Shown one piece after another: positions 47,018 through 55,553 of a DNA stretch of 64,000 bases. The notes below the pieces were generated by a model. It was not told where the DNA came from. It did no database searches and worked only from the letters and a program-made list of their open reading frames with translations. The stretch covers positions 1,798,001 to 1,862,000 of the forward strand of contig NBTC02000002.1 in assembly GCA_002082245.2 (NCBI GenBank). Reading direction: 5' to 3'. The DNA is from Yersinia enterocolitica (GTDB lineage: Bacteria; Pseudomonadota; Gammaproteobacteria; Enterobacterales; Enterobacteriaceae). The first letter of the stretch is position 1. Every line of letters begins with the position of its first letter. The translations under genes and the position numbers were made by a program.

Positions 47018-49732
47018 ATGGTGGATGCAGAACCAACCCGCCCCGACCCCGACAGCCTGCTCGCAGCAGCCAATGAGAAAACCCGTGGCCGGCTAAAAGT
47101 GTTTTTCGGGGCCTGTGCGGGGGTAGGCAAAACTTACGCCATGCTGCAAGAGGCTCAGCGCCTGCGGACTCAAGGGCTGGATGTATTGGTTGGTGTGGTG
47201 GAAACACACGGGCGTAGCGAAACCGCAGCGCTGCTCGAAGGGCTGACCATCCTACCGCAAAAGCGAATTCATCACCGCAATCGTCAGGTACGTGAATTTG
47301 ATTTGGATGCGGCCCTGGCACGCCACCCGGCACTGATCCTGATGGATGAGCTGGCGCACAGTAATGCCTATGGCTCGCGCCATCCGAAACGCTGGCAGGA
47401 TGTTGAAGAACTGCTGGATGCTGGCATTGATGTGCTGACCACCGTCAATGTACAGCATCTAGAAAGCCTGAATGATGTGGTCGGCGGCGTGACCGGTATC
47501 CGGGTGCGGGAAACCGTGCCCGACCATATGTTTGATGAAGCCACTGAAGTGGTTTTGGTCGACCTCCCCCCCGATGACCTGCGCCAGCGGCTGAATGAAG
47601 GCAAGGTCTATATTTCGGGTCAGGCGGAGCGAGCCATTGAGCACTTCTTCCGTAAGGGCAATTTAATCGCCCTGCGCGAACTGGCACTGCGCCGTACCGC
47701 GGATCGGGTTGATGACCAGATGCGTGCTTTCCGTGACACTCAGGGGCGCGAACGTGTCTGGCATACCCGTGATGCCATTTTATTGTGTATTGGCCATAAC
47801 AGCGGTAACGAAAAACTGGTCCGAACTGCTGCCCGGCTGGCAGCCCGACTGGGGTGTATCTGGCATGCAGTCTATGTGGAAACACCCCGTCTGCATGGCC
47901 TGCCGGAAGCGAAGCGCCGGGCCATTTTACGCACACTAAAATTGGCGCAAGAGTTAGGAGCAGAAACCGCTACGCTGTCAGAACCCCGTGAAGAACAGGC
48001 CATCCTGCGTTACGCCCGAGAACATAATCTGGGGAAAATCATCATTGGTCGCCGCACGGAAAAACAGTGGAAACTGCGTGGTAGCTTTGCAGATCGCCTG
48101 GGCAAGCTGGGGCCAGATCTGGATTTGGTGATTATTGCACTGGAGGGCGATACCCCCCCCAATGTGGTGAAAGAGAGTGATTCTCGTACCTTTACTGAAA
48201 AGTGGCGGATGCAACTGCGTGGCTGTGCGGCAGCCATCGGCTTGTGTGCCCTGATTACGGTGTTATCGCAGTGGCTCATCCCCGGTTTCGATCAAGCCAA
48301 CCTGGTGATGGTCTACTTACTGGGTGTGGTGATTATTGCACTGTTCTATGGCCGCTGGCCGTCAGTCTTGGCGGCAGTGATTAATGTCGCCAGTTTCGAT
48401 CTGTTTTTTGTTCAACCGCATGGGTCACTGGCGGTCACTGATGTGCAGTATCTGGTGACGTTTGGCGTGATGCTGATTGTCGGTATCGTGGTGGGTAATC
48501 TTACCGCTGGGGTGCGCTATCAAGCCAGAATTGCCCGTTATCGCGAGCAACGCGCTAGGCATTTGTATGAGATGTCGCGCGGATTAAGCCGTGCCCTAAC
48601 GCCTGCGGATATTGTCAAAACCAGTCGTCATTTTCTCTCCAGCAGTTTTCAAGCGAAAACTGACCTGTTACTGCCACAGGAAGATGGACGCTTGCAGCAA
48701 GTCGCCACTGACGAAGGCGGCGCACTTTCTGTTGATGTGGCTATTGCCCGCTGGAGTTTTGACAAAGGCGCACCGGCAGGTGCCGGTACCGACACCCTGC
48801 CCGGTGTCCCCTATCAGTTATTACCGTTGACCGCCTCCAAGCAAACTTTTGGCGTGCTGGCAATCGAACCTGCCAACCTGCGCCAATTAATGGTGCCGGA
48901 GCAGCAGCGCTTGCTGCAAACCTTTACCAGTCTGATCGCCAATGCTCTGGAAAGGCTACATCTGGCACGCAGTGCCGAATTGGCAAAACTGGATGCCGAA
49001 CGCGAGCAACTGCGTAACTCACTGCTGGCGGCACTATCTCATGATTTACGTACCCCATTGACGGTGCTATTCGGTCAGGCCGAAATTTTGACGCTGGATC
49101 TGGCAGCGGAAGGTTCACGCCATGCGCCGCAAGCCAATCAAATCCGCCAACAAGTGCTGAGTACCACCCGACTGGTGAATAACTTATTGGATATGGCGCG
49201 TATTCAATCGGGTGGGTTTAATCTACGTAAAGAGTGGCAATCACTGGAAGAGATCGTGGGTAGCGCCCTGCATATGCTAGAAACCGCCCTCAATCATCAT
49301 CACATCAACGTCGAGTTACCGGATGAAATGGTGTTGATCAACTGTGACGGCAGCTTACTGGAACGGGTGTTTATCAATTTGTTGGAAAATGCACATAAAT
49401 ATGCCGGTCAGGGGGCATTGCTGGGGATTCGGGCCGCGGTACAAGGTGAGTGGCTAAATGTAGAAGTATGGGATAATGGCCCAGGAGTGACACTTGGGCA
49501 AGAACAGCTAATCTTTGATAAATTCTCCCGAGGTAACAAAGAGTCAGCCATTCCCGGTGTCGGCTTGGGTTTAGCCATTTGTCGTGCCATTATTGATGTA
49601 CACGGCGGGCGTATCTGGGTTGAGAACAATAAAGATGGCGGTGCTAGCTTCCGCTTCACGCTACCACTCGAGAGAGCGCCAGATATTGATGGTGAAAACA
49701 TTGATAGTGAACACCTTGATGCTGAAAAATGA
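47018..49732 (+). CDS. kdpD: Osmosensitive K+ channel histidine kinase KdpD
   Basis: A 904-residue inner-membrane sensor kinase. N-terminal KdpD domain with Walker A GACAGVGKTYAML (about 28-40) and MDELAHSN; a Usp-like domain (about 250-370); four transmembrane helices (about 395-500); a GAF-like region; HisKA with H675 in LSHDLRTPLTVL; HATPase with GVGLGLAICRAI. It senses low K+ or salt and phosphorylates KdpE. An ERIC element follows its TGA directly, so it no longer overlaps kdpE. Confidence 0.97.
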   Translation: MVDAEPTRPDPDSLLAAANEKTRGRLKVFFGACAGVGKTYAMLQEAQRLRTQGLDVLVGVVETHGRSETAALLEGLTILPQKRIHHRNRQVREFDLDAALARHPALILMDELAHSNAYGSRHPKRWQDVEELLDAGIDVLTTVNVQHLESLNDVVGGVTGIRVRETVPDHMFDEATEVVLVDLPPDDLRQRLNEGKVYISGQAERAIEHFFRKGNLIALRELALRRTADRVDDQMRAFRDTQGRERVWHTRDAILLCIGHNSGNEKLVRTAARLAARLGCIWHAVYVETPRLHGLPEAKRRAILRTLKLAQELGAETATLSEPREEQAILRYAREHNLGKIIIGRRTEKQWKLRGSFADRLGKLGPDLDLVIIALEGDTPPNVVKESDSRTFTEKWRMQLRGCAAAIGLCALITVLSQWLIPGFDQANLVMVYLLGVVIIALFYGRWPSVLAAVINVASFDLFFVQPHGSLAVTDVQYLVTFGVMLIVGIVVGNLTAGVRYQARIARYREQRARHLYEMSRGLSRALTPADIVKTSRHFLSSSFQAKTDLLLPQEDGRLQQVATDEGGALSVDVAIARWSFDKGAPAGAGTDTLPGVPYQLLPLTASKQTFGVLAIEPANLRQLMVPEQQRLLQTFTSLIANALERLHLARSAELAKLDAEREQLRNSLLAALSHDLRTPLTVLFGQAEILTLDLAAEGSRHAPQANQIRQQVLSTTRLVNNLLDMARIQSGGFNLRKEWQSLEEIVGSALHMLETALNHHHINVELPDEMVLINCDGSLLERVFINLLENAHKYAGQGALLGIRAAVQGEWLNVEVWDNGPGVTLGQEQLIFDKFSRGNKESAIPGVGLGLAICRAIIDVHGGRIWVENNKDGGASFRFTLPLERAPDIDGENIDSEHLDAEK

Positions 49733-49934
49733 TATACCCTAAATAATTCGAGTTGCAGGAAGGCGGCAACTGAGTAAGTCCCCGGTCACTTACTTAAGTA
49801 AGTGACCGGGGTGACAAACCTGCCAGGAGCAGATTTGAACGCTGCTTGCAGCGGCCTCACAGAGGCGAGGCCCATGGACGGGCCGAGTAACGAAAGCAGC
49901 CAACACACAAGCAGCTTGAAGTATGACGGGTATA
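49733..49934 (+). repeat. ERIC element with internal insertion, between kdpD and kdpE
   Basis: Ends in the inverted TATACCC and GGGTATA typical of ERIC (IRU) repeats, with the left arm TAAATAATTCGAGTTGCAGG and the right arm AGCTTGAAGTATGACGGG. The central inverted repeat CCCCGGTCACTTACTT / AAGTAAGTGACCGGGG (49780-49811) is perfect, unlike the usual imperfect one. The total is 202 bp against 127 bp for standard ERIC, so an internal insertion of about 75 bp (roughly 49813-49888) is present. It begins one base after the kdpD stop. Confidence 0.88.
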
Positions 49935-49969
49935 GAACCTATCTCAGTAGGCGTCATTGTTGCAGGCAG

Positions 49970-50045
49970 TTTGAACACGGACAGAGCGGAAGAACCGGAG
50001 CGTACACCGAGTACGTGAGGATTCTGAGCACTGCCCAGGTTCAAA
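49970..50045. repeat. Second palindromic repeat between kdpD and kdpE
   Basis: TTTGAAC (49970-49976) and GTTCAAA (50039-50045) flank a 62-bp core containing the inverted repeat CGTAC-ACCGA-GTACG (50001-50015). Similar units (ending near GGCAAATAAAATAGCC) are common in yersiniae, possibly the YPAL family, but I cannot confirm the family here. Its right end is about 30 bp before the kdpE start. Confidence 0.55.
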
Positions 50046-50076
50046 ATGGCAAATAAAATAGCCTAATGAAGGAGAA

Positions 50077-50766
50077 GTGACTATATCCCCGACTAACATT
50101 CTAATCGTAGAAGATGAAAAAGAGATCCGGCGCTTTGTTCGTATTGCGCTGGAGAGTGAGGGCTGGCGAGTATTCGAGAGTGATACCTTGCAACGGGGGC
50201 TAATTGAAGCCGGTACCCGCAAACCGGACCTGATTATTTTGGATTTGGGGTTACCAGACGGCGATGGGCTGACTTATATTCAAGACCTGCGCCAGTGGAG
50301 TGCCATTCCTATTATCGTCTTATCGGCTCGTAACAATGAAGAAGATAAAGTGGCCGCGTTGGATGCCGGAGCCGATGACTACCTAAGCAAACCATTTGGA
50401 ATCAGTGAGTTATTGGCTAGAGTGCGGGTTGCTTTGCGCCGCCATAGCGGTGGTAGTCAGGAAAGCCCGCTGGTGGGCTTTGCGGATATCAGCGTTGATC
50501 TGATTAATCGTCAGGTTACCCGTGCCGGCGAAAATCTGCACCTGACACCGATTGAGTTTCGCCTGCTCTCTGCATTATTGGCGAATGCCGGTAAAGTCAT
50601 TACCCAGCGCCAGTTATTAAGCCAAGTCTGGGGGCCAAATTATGTCGAACACAGCCACTATCTGCGTATTTATATGGGCCATTTACGGCAGAAATTAGAA
50701 ACAGACCCGACCCGCCCTAAGCATCTGCTAACTGAAACCGGCGTCGGCTATCGCTTTATCCCGTAA
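50077..50766 (+). CDS. kdpE: KDP operon response regulator KdpE (GTG start)
   Basis: A 229-residue OmpR-family regulator. The receiver domain has phospho-acceptor D56 (KPDLIILDLGLPDGDG) and K107 (DDYLSKPFG). The winged-helix DNA-binding domain (about 125-229) ends HYLRIYMGHLRQKL and TGVGYRFIP. Activates kdpFABC. GTG at 50077 follows AAGGAG with short spacing. In E. coli kdpE overlaps kdpD, but here 344 bp of repeats lie between. Confidence 0.96.
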   Translation: MTISPTNILIVEDEKEIRRFVRIALESEGWRVFESDTLQRGLIEAGTRKPDLIILDLGLPDGDGLTYIQDLRQWSAIPIIVLSARNNEEDKVAALDAGADDYLSKPFGISELLARVRVALRRHSGGSQESPLVGFADISVDLINRQVTRAGENLHLTPIEFRLLSALLANAGKVITQRQLLSQVWGPNYVEHSHYLRIYMGHLRQKLETDPTRPKHLLTETGVGYRFIP

Positions 50767-50861
50767 CACCTTGTGTGATATAAAAATTTACATTGATACT
50801 AGGAAAATAGCTGTCAGCGGCGTAGCATCAAACTTTTAAATGCTAATAGGTCTTATTATTC

Positions 50862-51290
50862 ATGAGTACATGGTTGATTTACGCCCTGCTATCTGCCTTC
50901 ACCGCCTCTCTGGTCGCTATCTTCGGTAAAATCGGCTTGCAGCAGTTGGATGCCAATACTGCGACTGCCGTTCGTGCTGTCGTGATGGCGCTGTTCCTGG
51001 TCGGTGTGGTGTTAGCTCAAGGGAAATTCAATCTGATCAGTGGTGTATTGGCCGATAAAAAAGCCCTGTTATTCATTATTCTCAGTGGCGTTGCGGGTGC
51101 GTTATCCTGGCTGTTTTACTTTATGGCTATCAAGCATGGCAATGTCTCTCAAGTGGCCCCGATTGATAAACTCAGTGTGGTTTTTGCGGTAATTCTGGCG
51201 GTTATCCTATTTGGTGAAAAAATCTCTCTGCTGGCCAGCTTGGGCGTCGCACTAATTACCGCCGGAGCATTGCTAGTAGCATTGGGGTAA
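50862..51290 (+). CDS. Half-size EamA-family transporter
   Basis: A 142-residue membrane protein with five hydrophobic segments, equal to one EamA unit rather than the usual two. MSTWLIYALLSAFTASLVAI starts the first helix; GVAGALSWLFYFMAIKHGNV is the family core; VAPIDKLSVVFAVILAVILF is the next. The drug/metabolite transporter superfamily includes half-size members that form dimers. Substrate unknown. It lies 95 bp after kdpE on the same strand and is convergent with pgm. E. coli has speF-potE in this neighbourhood instead. Confidence 0.8.
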   Translation: MSTWLIYALLSAFTASLVAIFGKIGLQQLDANTATAVRAVVMALFLVGVVLAQGKFNLISGVLADKKALLFIILSGVAGALSWLFYFMAIKHGNVSQVAPIDKLSVVFAVILAVILFGEKISLLASLGVALITAGALLVALG

Positions 51291-51373
51291 TCGGCTCCTG
51301 GCAATGGAAAACAGGGCTAAAAGAAGAAATATAATATTAGGTGTCAGCTTATCGGCTGATCTAACTTCTGGCG

Positions 51374-51403
51374 AAGAAATAGCACCAATAGGCGCTATTT
51401 CTT
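51374..51403. terminator. Possible bidirectional terminator between the EamA gene and pgm
   Basis: AAGAAATAGC (51374-51383) and GCTATTTCTT (51394-51403) form a perfect 10-bp stem with a 10-nt loop, 11 bp beyond the pgm stop. The T-rich arms suit termination in both directions, but the stem is AT-rich. Confidence 0.4.
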
Positions 51404-51414
51404 ACCGGTTATGA

Positions 51415-53055
51415 CTATTTACCCGCTAGCACTTCACTGACAATATCTACGGCTTCCTGCTCTATCTTTTCACGATGCTCTGGGCTGATAAAACTTTCAC
51501 AGTAAATTTTGTAAGCGTCTTCAGTACCGGATGGACGGGCCGCAAACCAGCCGTTATCCGTCATCACTTTCAGGCCGCCAATGGATGCACCATTGCCAGG
51601 TGCTGTGGTTAAACGGGCAGTAATAGGATCACCCGCCAACATGTTGGCTGTCACCATCTCAGGTGACAGTTTAGACAACGCGTTTTTCTGCGCCTGAGTC
51701 GCCGGAGCCTGAATACGGTTATAGCTCGGTGCGCCAAAGCGTTTAGCTAAATCATCATAGTGATGCTGTGGATTTTTACCGGTAACTGCTGTGATTTCTG
51801 CTGCCAGCAAACACATGATAATACCGTCTTTATCAGTAGACCACGGCGTGCCATCGAAGCGCAGGAAGGAAGCCCCAGCACTCTCTTCACCGCCAAAACC
51901 AAAGCTACCGTCGTGCAAACCGTCAACAAACCATTTAAAGCCGACCGGAACTTCTACCAACTTACGGCCTAAATCAGCCACCACGCGATCAATCATCGCA
52001 CTGGAGACCAGGGTTTTACCCACGGCCACCTCAGCTCCCCATTGTGGACGGTGCTGGAACAGGTAATTGATCGATACTGCAAGATAATGATTCGGATTCA
52101 TCAACCCTGCCGGAGTCACAATACCATGGCGGTCATAATCGGGATCGTTAGCAAAAGCTAAATCAAATTTATCGCGTAACGCCAATAAGCCAGCCATGGC
52201 GGACTCTGACGAGCAATCCATCCGGATCACGCCATCATGGTCCAGATGCATAAAGCGGAAGGTCTGATCGATAGAATCATTAACCAGTGTTAGATCCAGC
52301 TTATAGTGCTCACCAATACGTTGCCAATAAGCAATACCGGAGCCACCGAGAGGATCAACACCTAATTTCAAACCAGCACGTTGAATAGCCGGAATATCGA
52401 CCACATCCACCAAGCCTGCAACATACGGCTGAATCAAATCTTGCTCACGCAGATGATTACCACGCCAGGCTTTATCCAGCGTTTGGCGTTTGATGCCCTC
52501 TAATTTCAGGCTGAGTAACTGATTAGCTCTTTTTTCAATTACCGAGGTCAGATTGGTATCGGCCGGGCCGCCATTCGGTGGGTTGTACTTGATGCCACCA
52601 TCTTCAGGCGGATTGTGTGACGGTGTGATAACAATGCCGTCAGCCAAGGCTTTCCCCTGCACATTATGGCAGAGAATAGCATGTGAAATCGCCGGGGTTG
52701 GTGTAAAACCATTATCTTGCTGTACCACGACATCCACACCATTCGCCGTCAGCACTTCTAATACCGAGATAAATGCCGGTTCAGAGAGTGCATGGGTATC
52801 TTTACCCACATAACACGGGCCACTAATGCCATGTTGATGACGAACTTCGGCGATCGCCTGAGCGATTGCTAAGATGTGTGCTTCATTAAAACTGTGGCGT
52901 AATGAACTGCCACGATGGCCGGAGGTGCCAAATTTGACCGCATGGGCCGAATTTTCAGCATCTGGCTGCAATACATAATATTGCGACGTTAACTGCGCAA
53001 CATTTATCAAATCGCTTTGCTGAGCGGGTTGCCCGGCACGAGGGTGATTGGCCAC
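51415..53055 (-). CDS. pgm: Phosphoglucomutase (alpha-D-glucose-1-phosphate)
   Basis: A 546-residue cytoplasmic enzyme interconverting glucose-1-phosphate and glucose-6-phosphate. The active-site phosphoserine is in [13 protein letters not shown]; the metal-binding loop is in [11 protein letters not shown]; the sugar-binding loop is in [12 protein letters not shown]; the phosphate-binding site is in [17 protein letters not shown] at 53055 is preferred over GTG at 53061 because AGGGAG is then at normal spacing and the length equals the E. coli enzyme. Downstream of seqA, as in E. coli. Confidence 0.96.
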   Translation of the reverse strand: MANHPRAGQPAQQSDLINVAQLTSQYYVLQPDAENSAHAVKFGTSGHRGSSLRHSFNEAHILAIAQAIAEVRHQHGISGPCYVGKDTHALSEPAFISVLEVLTANGVDVVVQQDNGFTPTPAISHAILCHNVQGKALADGIVITPSHNPPEDGGIKYNPPNGGPADTNLTSVIEKRANQLLSLKLEGIKRQTLDKAWRGNHLREQDLIQPYVAGLVDVVDIPAIQRAGLKLGVDPLGGSGIAYWQRIGEHYKLDLTLVNDSIDQTFRFMHLDHDGVIRMDCSSESAMAGLLALRDKFDLAFANDPDYDRHGIVTPAGLMNPNHYLAVSINYLFQHRPQWGAEVAVGKTLVSSAMIDRVVADLGRKLVEVPVGFKWFVDGLHDGSFGFGGEESAGASFLRFDGTPWSTDKDGIIMCLLAAEITAVTGKNPQHHYDDLAKRFGAPSYNRIQAPATQAQKNALSKLSPEMVTANMLAGDPITARLTTAPGNGASIGGLKVMTDNGWFAARPSGTEDAYKIYCESFISPEHREKIEQEAVDIVSEVLAGK

Positions 53056-53070
53056 AGTCACTACTCCCTA

Positions 53071-53261
53071 TATATCCCCTTCGCACTTGGAGCCGCAAGC
53101 TGCGTTCACTCACCCGAATCGCATATTTGCGTAAGTTCATCGGGATTATGAGCCTCTGATGAGGCTCACCCTGCGGGCCAGTGCAAGTGCTGTTCAACAT
53201 GGTTTACAACCCATTTGTCGTTCGCTTGCTGCCTACCTGCAACTCCAATTTCTTTGGGTAT
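53071..53261 (-). repeat. ERIC element between pgm and seqA
   Basis: About 191 bp in the opposite orientation to the kdp element. The left end TATATCCCCTTCGCACTTGG resembles the ERIC end carrying the CTTCAAG arm, then GCTGCGTTCACTCACCC. The right end ACCTGCAACTCCAATTTCTT with GGGTAT matches the other ERIC end. The central inverted repeat is degenerate (CCCGA...TCGGG). The extra length again implies an internal insertion of about 65-70 bp (around 53150-53222). Begins 9 bp upstream of the pgm ribosome site. Confidence 0.75.
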
Positions 53262-53274
53262 CGGTTCAACGAAA

Positions 53275-53802
53275 TTAAATAGTCCCGCACACTTTTTCGG
53301 TCAAATCCGGCGGGAACTGCATTGCCAGCATGAGATGTTGCACCATACTGCGTTTACGCTCGGTATTGGTATTGGTAATAACCCAGTATGGCGTACCTGG
53401 GACATGTTTGGGTTTGGTGTGCGTCCCGTTTTGCAACAATGTCTGTTGGTCACCGGCAAAATAAACCCGGGTGCGACCATGTAATGATTCAGTCGCCTCG
53501 GTAAACGCCTGTGCATCCAGCGTGTAAAGTGTGGATAACACCAACATAAAGCGGTTAACCGCCCTATTTTGCTCTGCATACTCATCGGACAACAGCAATT
53601 CACGCACTGCACGAACCCGATCTCGTGGTGCTGGAGCTGTAGCCGCTTTCACCGCATCAGTGCTGGCAGGGATACTGGGTACCGGCTGACCGGCCGTAAA
53701 CTTCAGCATACGTCGTAAAATATCAGACGCGCTCTCGCCAATGTGCTGCGTATGGCTGGCAATATAGCGATAAAGTTCTTCGTCGAGTTCAATAGTTTTC
53801 AT
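53275..53802 (-). CDS. seqA: Replication initiation negative regulator SeqA
   Basis: A 175-residue DNA-binding protein (E. coli 181). The N-terminal oligomerisation domain begins MKTIELDEELYRYIASHTQH. The C-terminal domain binds hemimethylated GATC pairs (RTRVYFAGDQQTLLQNGTHT, KPKHVPGTPYWVITNTNT), ending in EKVCGTI. SeqA sequesters the origin after replication. The linker (about 40-60) is shorter and different from E. coli. Divergent from ybfF. Confidence 0.97.
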   Translation of the reverse strand: MKTIELDEELYRYIASHTQHIGESASDILRRMLKFTAGQPVPSIPASTDAVKAATAPAPRDRVRAVRELLLSDEYAEQNRAVNRFMLVLSTLYTLDAQAFTEATESLHGRTRVYFAGDQQTLLQNGTHTKPKHVPGTPYWVITNTNTERKRSMVQHLMLAMQFPPDLTEKVCGTI

Positions 53803-54030
53803 CTTTATCCAGTACGGGTTTCTACTTTCTTATACATATCTTAGGATTATAAAGTCAAAGTGCGCTGACGAGTACCTTTATAATGGCTTTATCGGGATAA
53901 ATGGCCCACCCCACCCACAGCAACTCAATAATCTACATATGACTGATGATAAGGCAAATAATTGTGTAACAGCACACCTTTGTTCAGCCATGATATCCTA
54001 ACTACATTATCTCTCAGTATGAACGTCGCT

Positions 54031-54822
54031 ATGAAATTAAACTTCCGCTTACAAAACGCGCTTTCTGCCACACCTTCCCTGCCAATCATGCTGATTCATG
54101 GGCTATTTGGTAATCTGGATAACCTGGGTGTTTTGGCCCGTGACTTGCAAAGAGATCATACCGTGGTTCAGGTTGATATGCGTGACCATGGTTTATCACC
54201 CCGCTCACCGCAAGTGGATTACCCTGCAATGGCGCAGGATGTGCTGGAGCTGCTCGACCACCTCGCAATAGAGAAAGCCATTATCATCGGCCATTCGATG
54301 GGAGGTAAAGTGGCAATGGCACTGACAGCAATTGCTCCTCATCGTATTGCAAAGCTGGTCGCGATTGATGTCGCCCCGGTTAACTATCAAGTACGCCGCC
54401 ACGACACTATCTTTACTGCCCTCAATGCTGTGAGTACTGCGGGTATAACCCAGCGACAAGAAGCCGCTCAATTGATGCGTGAGTCGATAAAAGAAGAAGG
54501 GGTCATTCAGTTCTTATTGAAATCATTCCACAACGGCGAATGGCGGTTTAATGTGCCCACACTCTGGGATCAATACGAAAATATTGTCGGCTGGCAGCCT
54601 ATTCCACCGTGGCCGCACCCAATCCTCTTTATTCGCGGTGAGCTGTCGCCATATATTCAAGATAGCCATCGTGATGATATTGCCCGCCAATTTCCGCAAG
54701 CCCGTGCCTATGTGGTCGCAGGGACTGGCCACTGGGTACATGCGGAAAAGCCGGATTCTGTCTTGCGGGCTATCCACCGCTTTATTGATGAAAACAGCAT
54801 CGATGAAAAAGAGGCTGAATAA
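54031..54822 (+). CDS. ybfF: Esterase YbfF (alpha/beta hydrolase)
   Basis: A 263-residue alpha/beta-hydrolase. Oxyanion region LIHGLFGNLDNLGVLA; nucleophile Ser in IGHSMGGKVAMAL; acid region in VAIDVAPV; catalytic His in GTGHWVHAEKP. E. coli YbfF hydrolyses short-chain acyl esters and CoA thioesters; its physiological role is unclear. Start at 54031 (MKLNFRLQ) aligns with E. coli; an ATG at 54019 is possible and neither has a strong ribosome site. Divergent from seqA. Confidence 0.93.
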   Translation: MKLNFRLQNALSATPSLPIMLIHGLFGNLDNLGVLARDLQRDHTVVQVDMRDHGLSPRSPQVDYPAMAQDVLELLDHLAIEKAIIIGHSMGGKVAMALTAIAPHRIAKLVAIDVAPVNYQVRRHDTIFTALNAVSTAGITQRQEAAQLMRESIKEEGVIQFLLKSFHNGEWRFNVPTLWDQYENIVGWQPIPPWPHPILFIRGELSPYIQDSHRDDIARQFPQARAYVVAGTGHWVHAEKPDSVLRAIHRFIDENSIDEKEAE

Positions 54823-55168
54823 AAAAAGTACAGCGCACGATGGGGATTGATTAAAAATCATCCCCTGGGGAAAAAAAATGTATTTCCTGTGGAAAAATTG
54901 TGCAAAAAAGAACGAATTAGCACAATCTAATCACAGTAAAGCATTGTCGTTGCTCAGTTGGCTGGGGTATTATGGCGCGCTCTAATTTTGCTGCGGACTT
55001 CGGTCGCTGTTCACAGATCGTAACCGGTGCAAATGCAAATTCAGGCTGCTGGTATATAGGTTATTCAATGCGCTCAAGCTATGTTCTCAACCTGAAACAT
55101 GTAAACCGAATCGTCAGACAAGGCTTCGTTACGCTTTCTGATGTAAATCCCTTGTAGTACTGCTACCT
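54823..55168. other. Intergenic region between ybfF and ybfE
   Basis: 346 bp without a gene. The first 80 bp are A-rich and contain GATTAAAAATC. The rest should contain the ybfE promoter. Because E. coli ybfE is LexA-regulated, a CTGT-N8-ACAG type box was sought but not found. A 61-codon frame (54972-55157) has no ribosome site or family match. Confidence 0.6.
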
Positions 55169-55456
55169 ATGGCAAAAGAACAAACGGATCGCACGACGCT
55201 GGATCTGTTCGCAGATGAACGCCGTCCGGGGCGTCCGAAAACAAATCCATTATCCCGTGATGAGCAGCTTAGAATTAATAAGCGAAATCAACTACGGCGC
55301 GATAAAGTGCGTGGCTTACGACGCGTGGAACTGAAGATTAATGCCGATGCCGTCGATGCTCTCAACAGCCTTGCAGAGCAGCGTAACATCAGCCGTAGTG
55401 AGCTGATTGAACAAATGTTGCTGGCTCAATTAGCCCATTCACAAGAAGGGTTTTAA
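55169..55456 (+). CDS. ybfE: LexA-regulated protein YbfE (ribbon-helix-helix)
   Basis: A 95-residue protein nearly identical to E. coli YbfE in its first 70 residues (MAKEQTDRTTLDLFADERRP then GRPKTNPLSRDEQLRINKRN). The C-terminal part (VELKINADAVDALNSLAEQR, ISRSELIEQML) has ribbon-helix-helix character. A DNA-binding role is likely from the fold, but targets are unknown. In E. coli it is next to fldA; here a chemoreceptor gene on the opposite strand separates them. Confidence 0.93.
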   Translation: MAKEQTDRTTLDLFADERRPGRPKTNPLSRDEQLRINKRNQLRRDKVRGLRRVELKINADAVDALNSLAEQRNISRSELIEQMLLAQLAHSQEGF

Positions 55457-55553
55457 CCCTATCGGTTACCACGACGGCGTGGCGTAATCACTTACGCTAC
55501 GCCGTTTTTACTTTACCCCGCTCATACTGAAGTCACCGGGCTGTTAGCGGTTT

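Noticed and set aside
54823..55168. LexA box expected upstream of ybfE
   Set aside because: No CTGT-N8-ACAG or close variant was found, although the E. coli gene is known as LexA-regulated.
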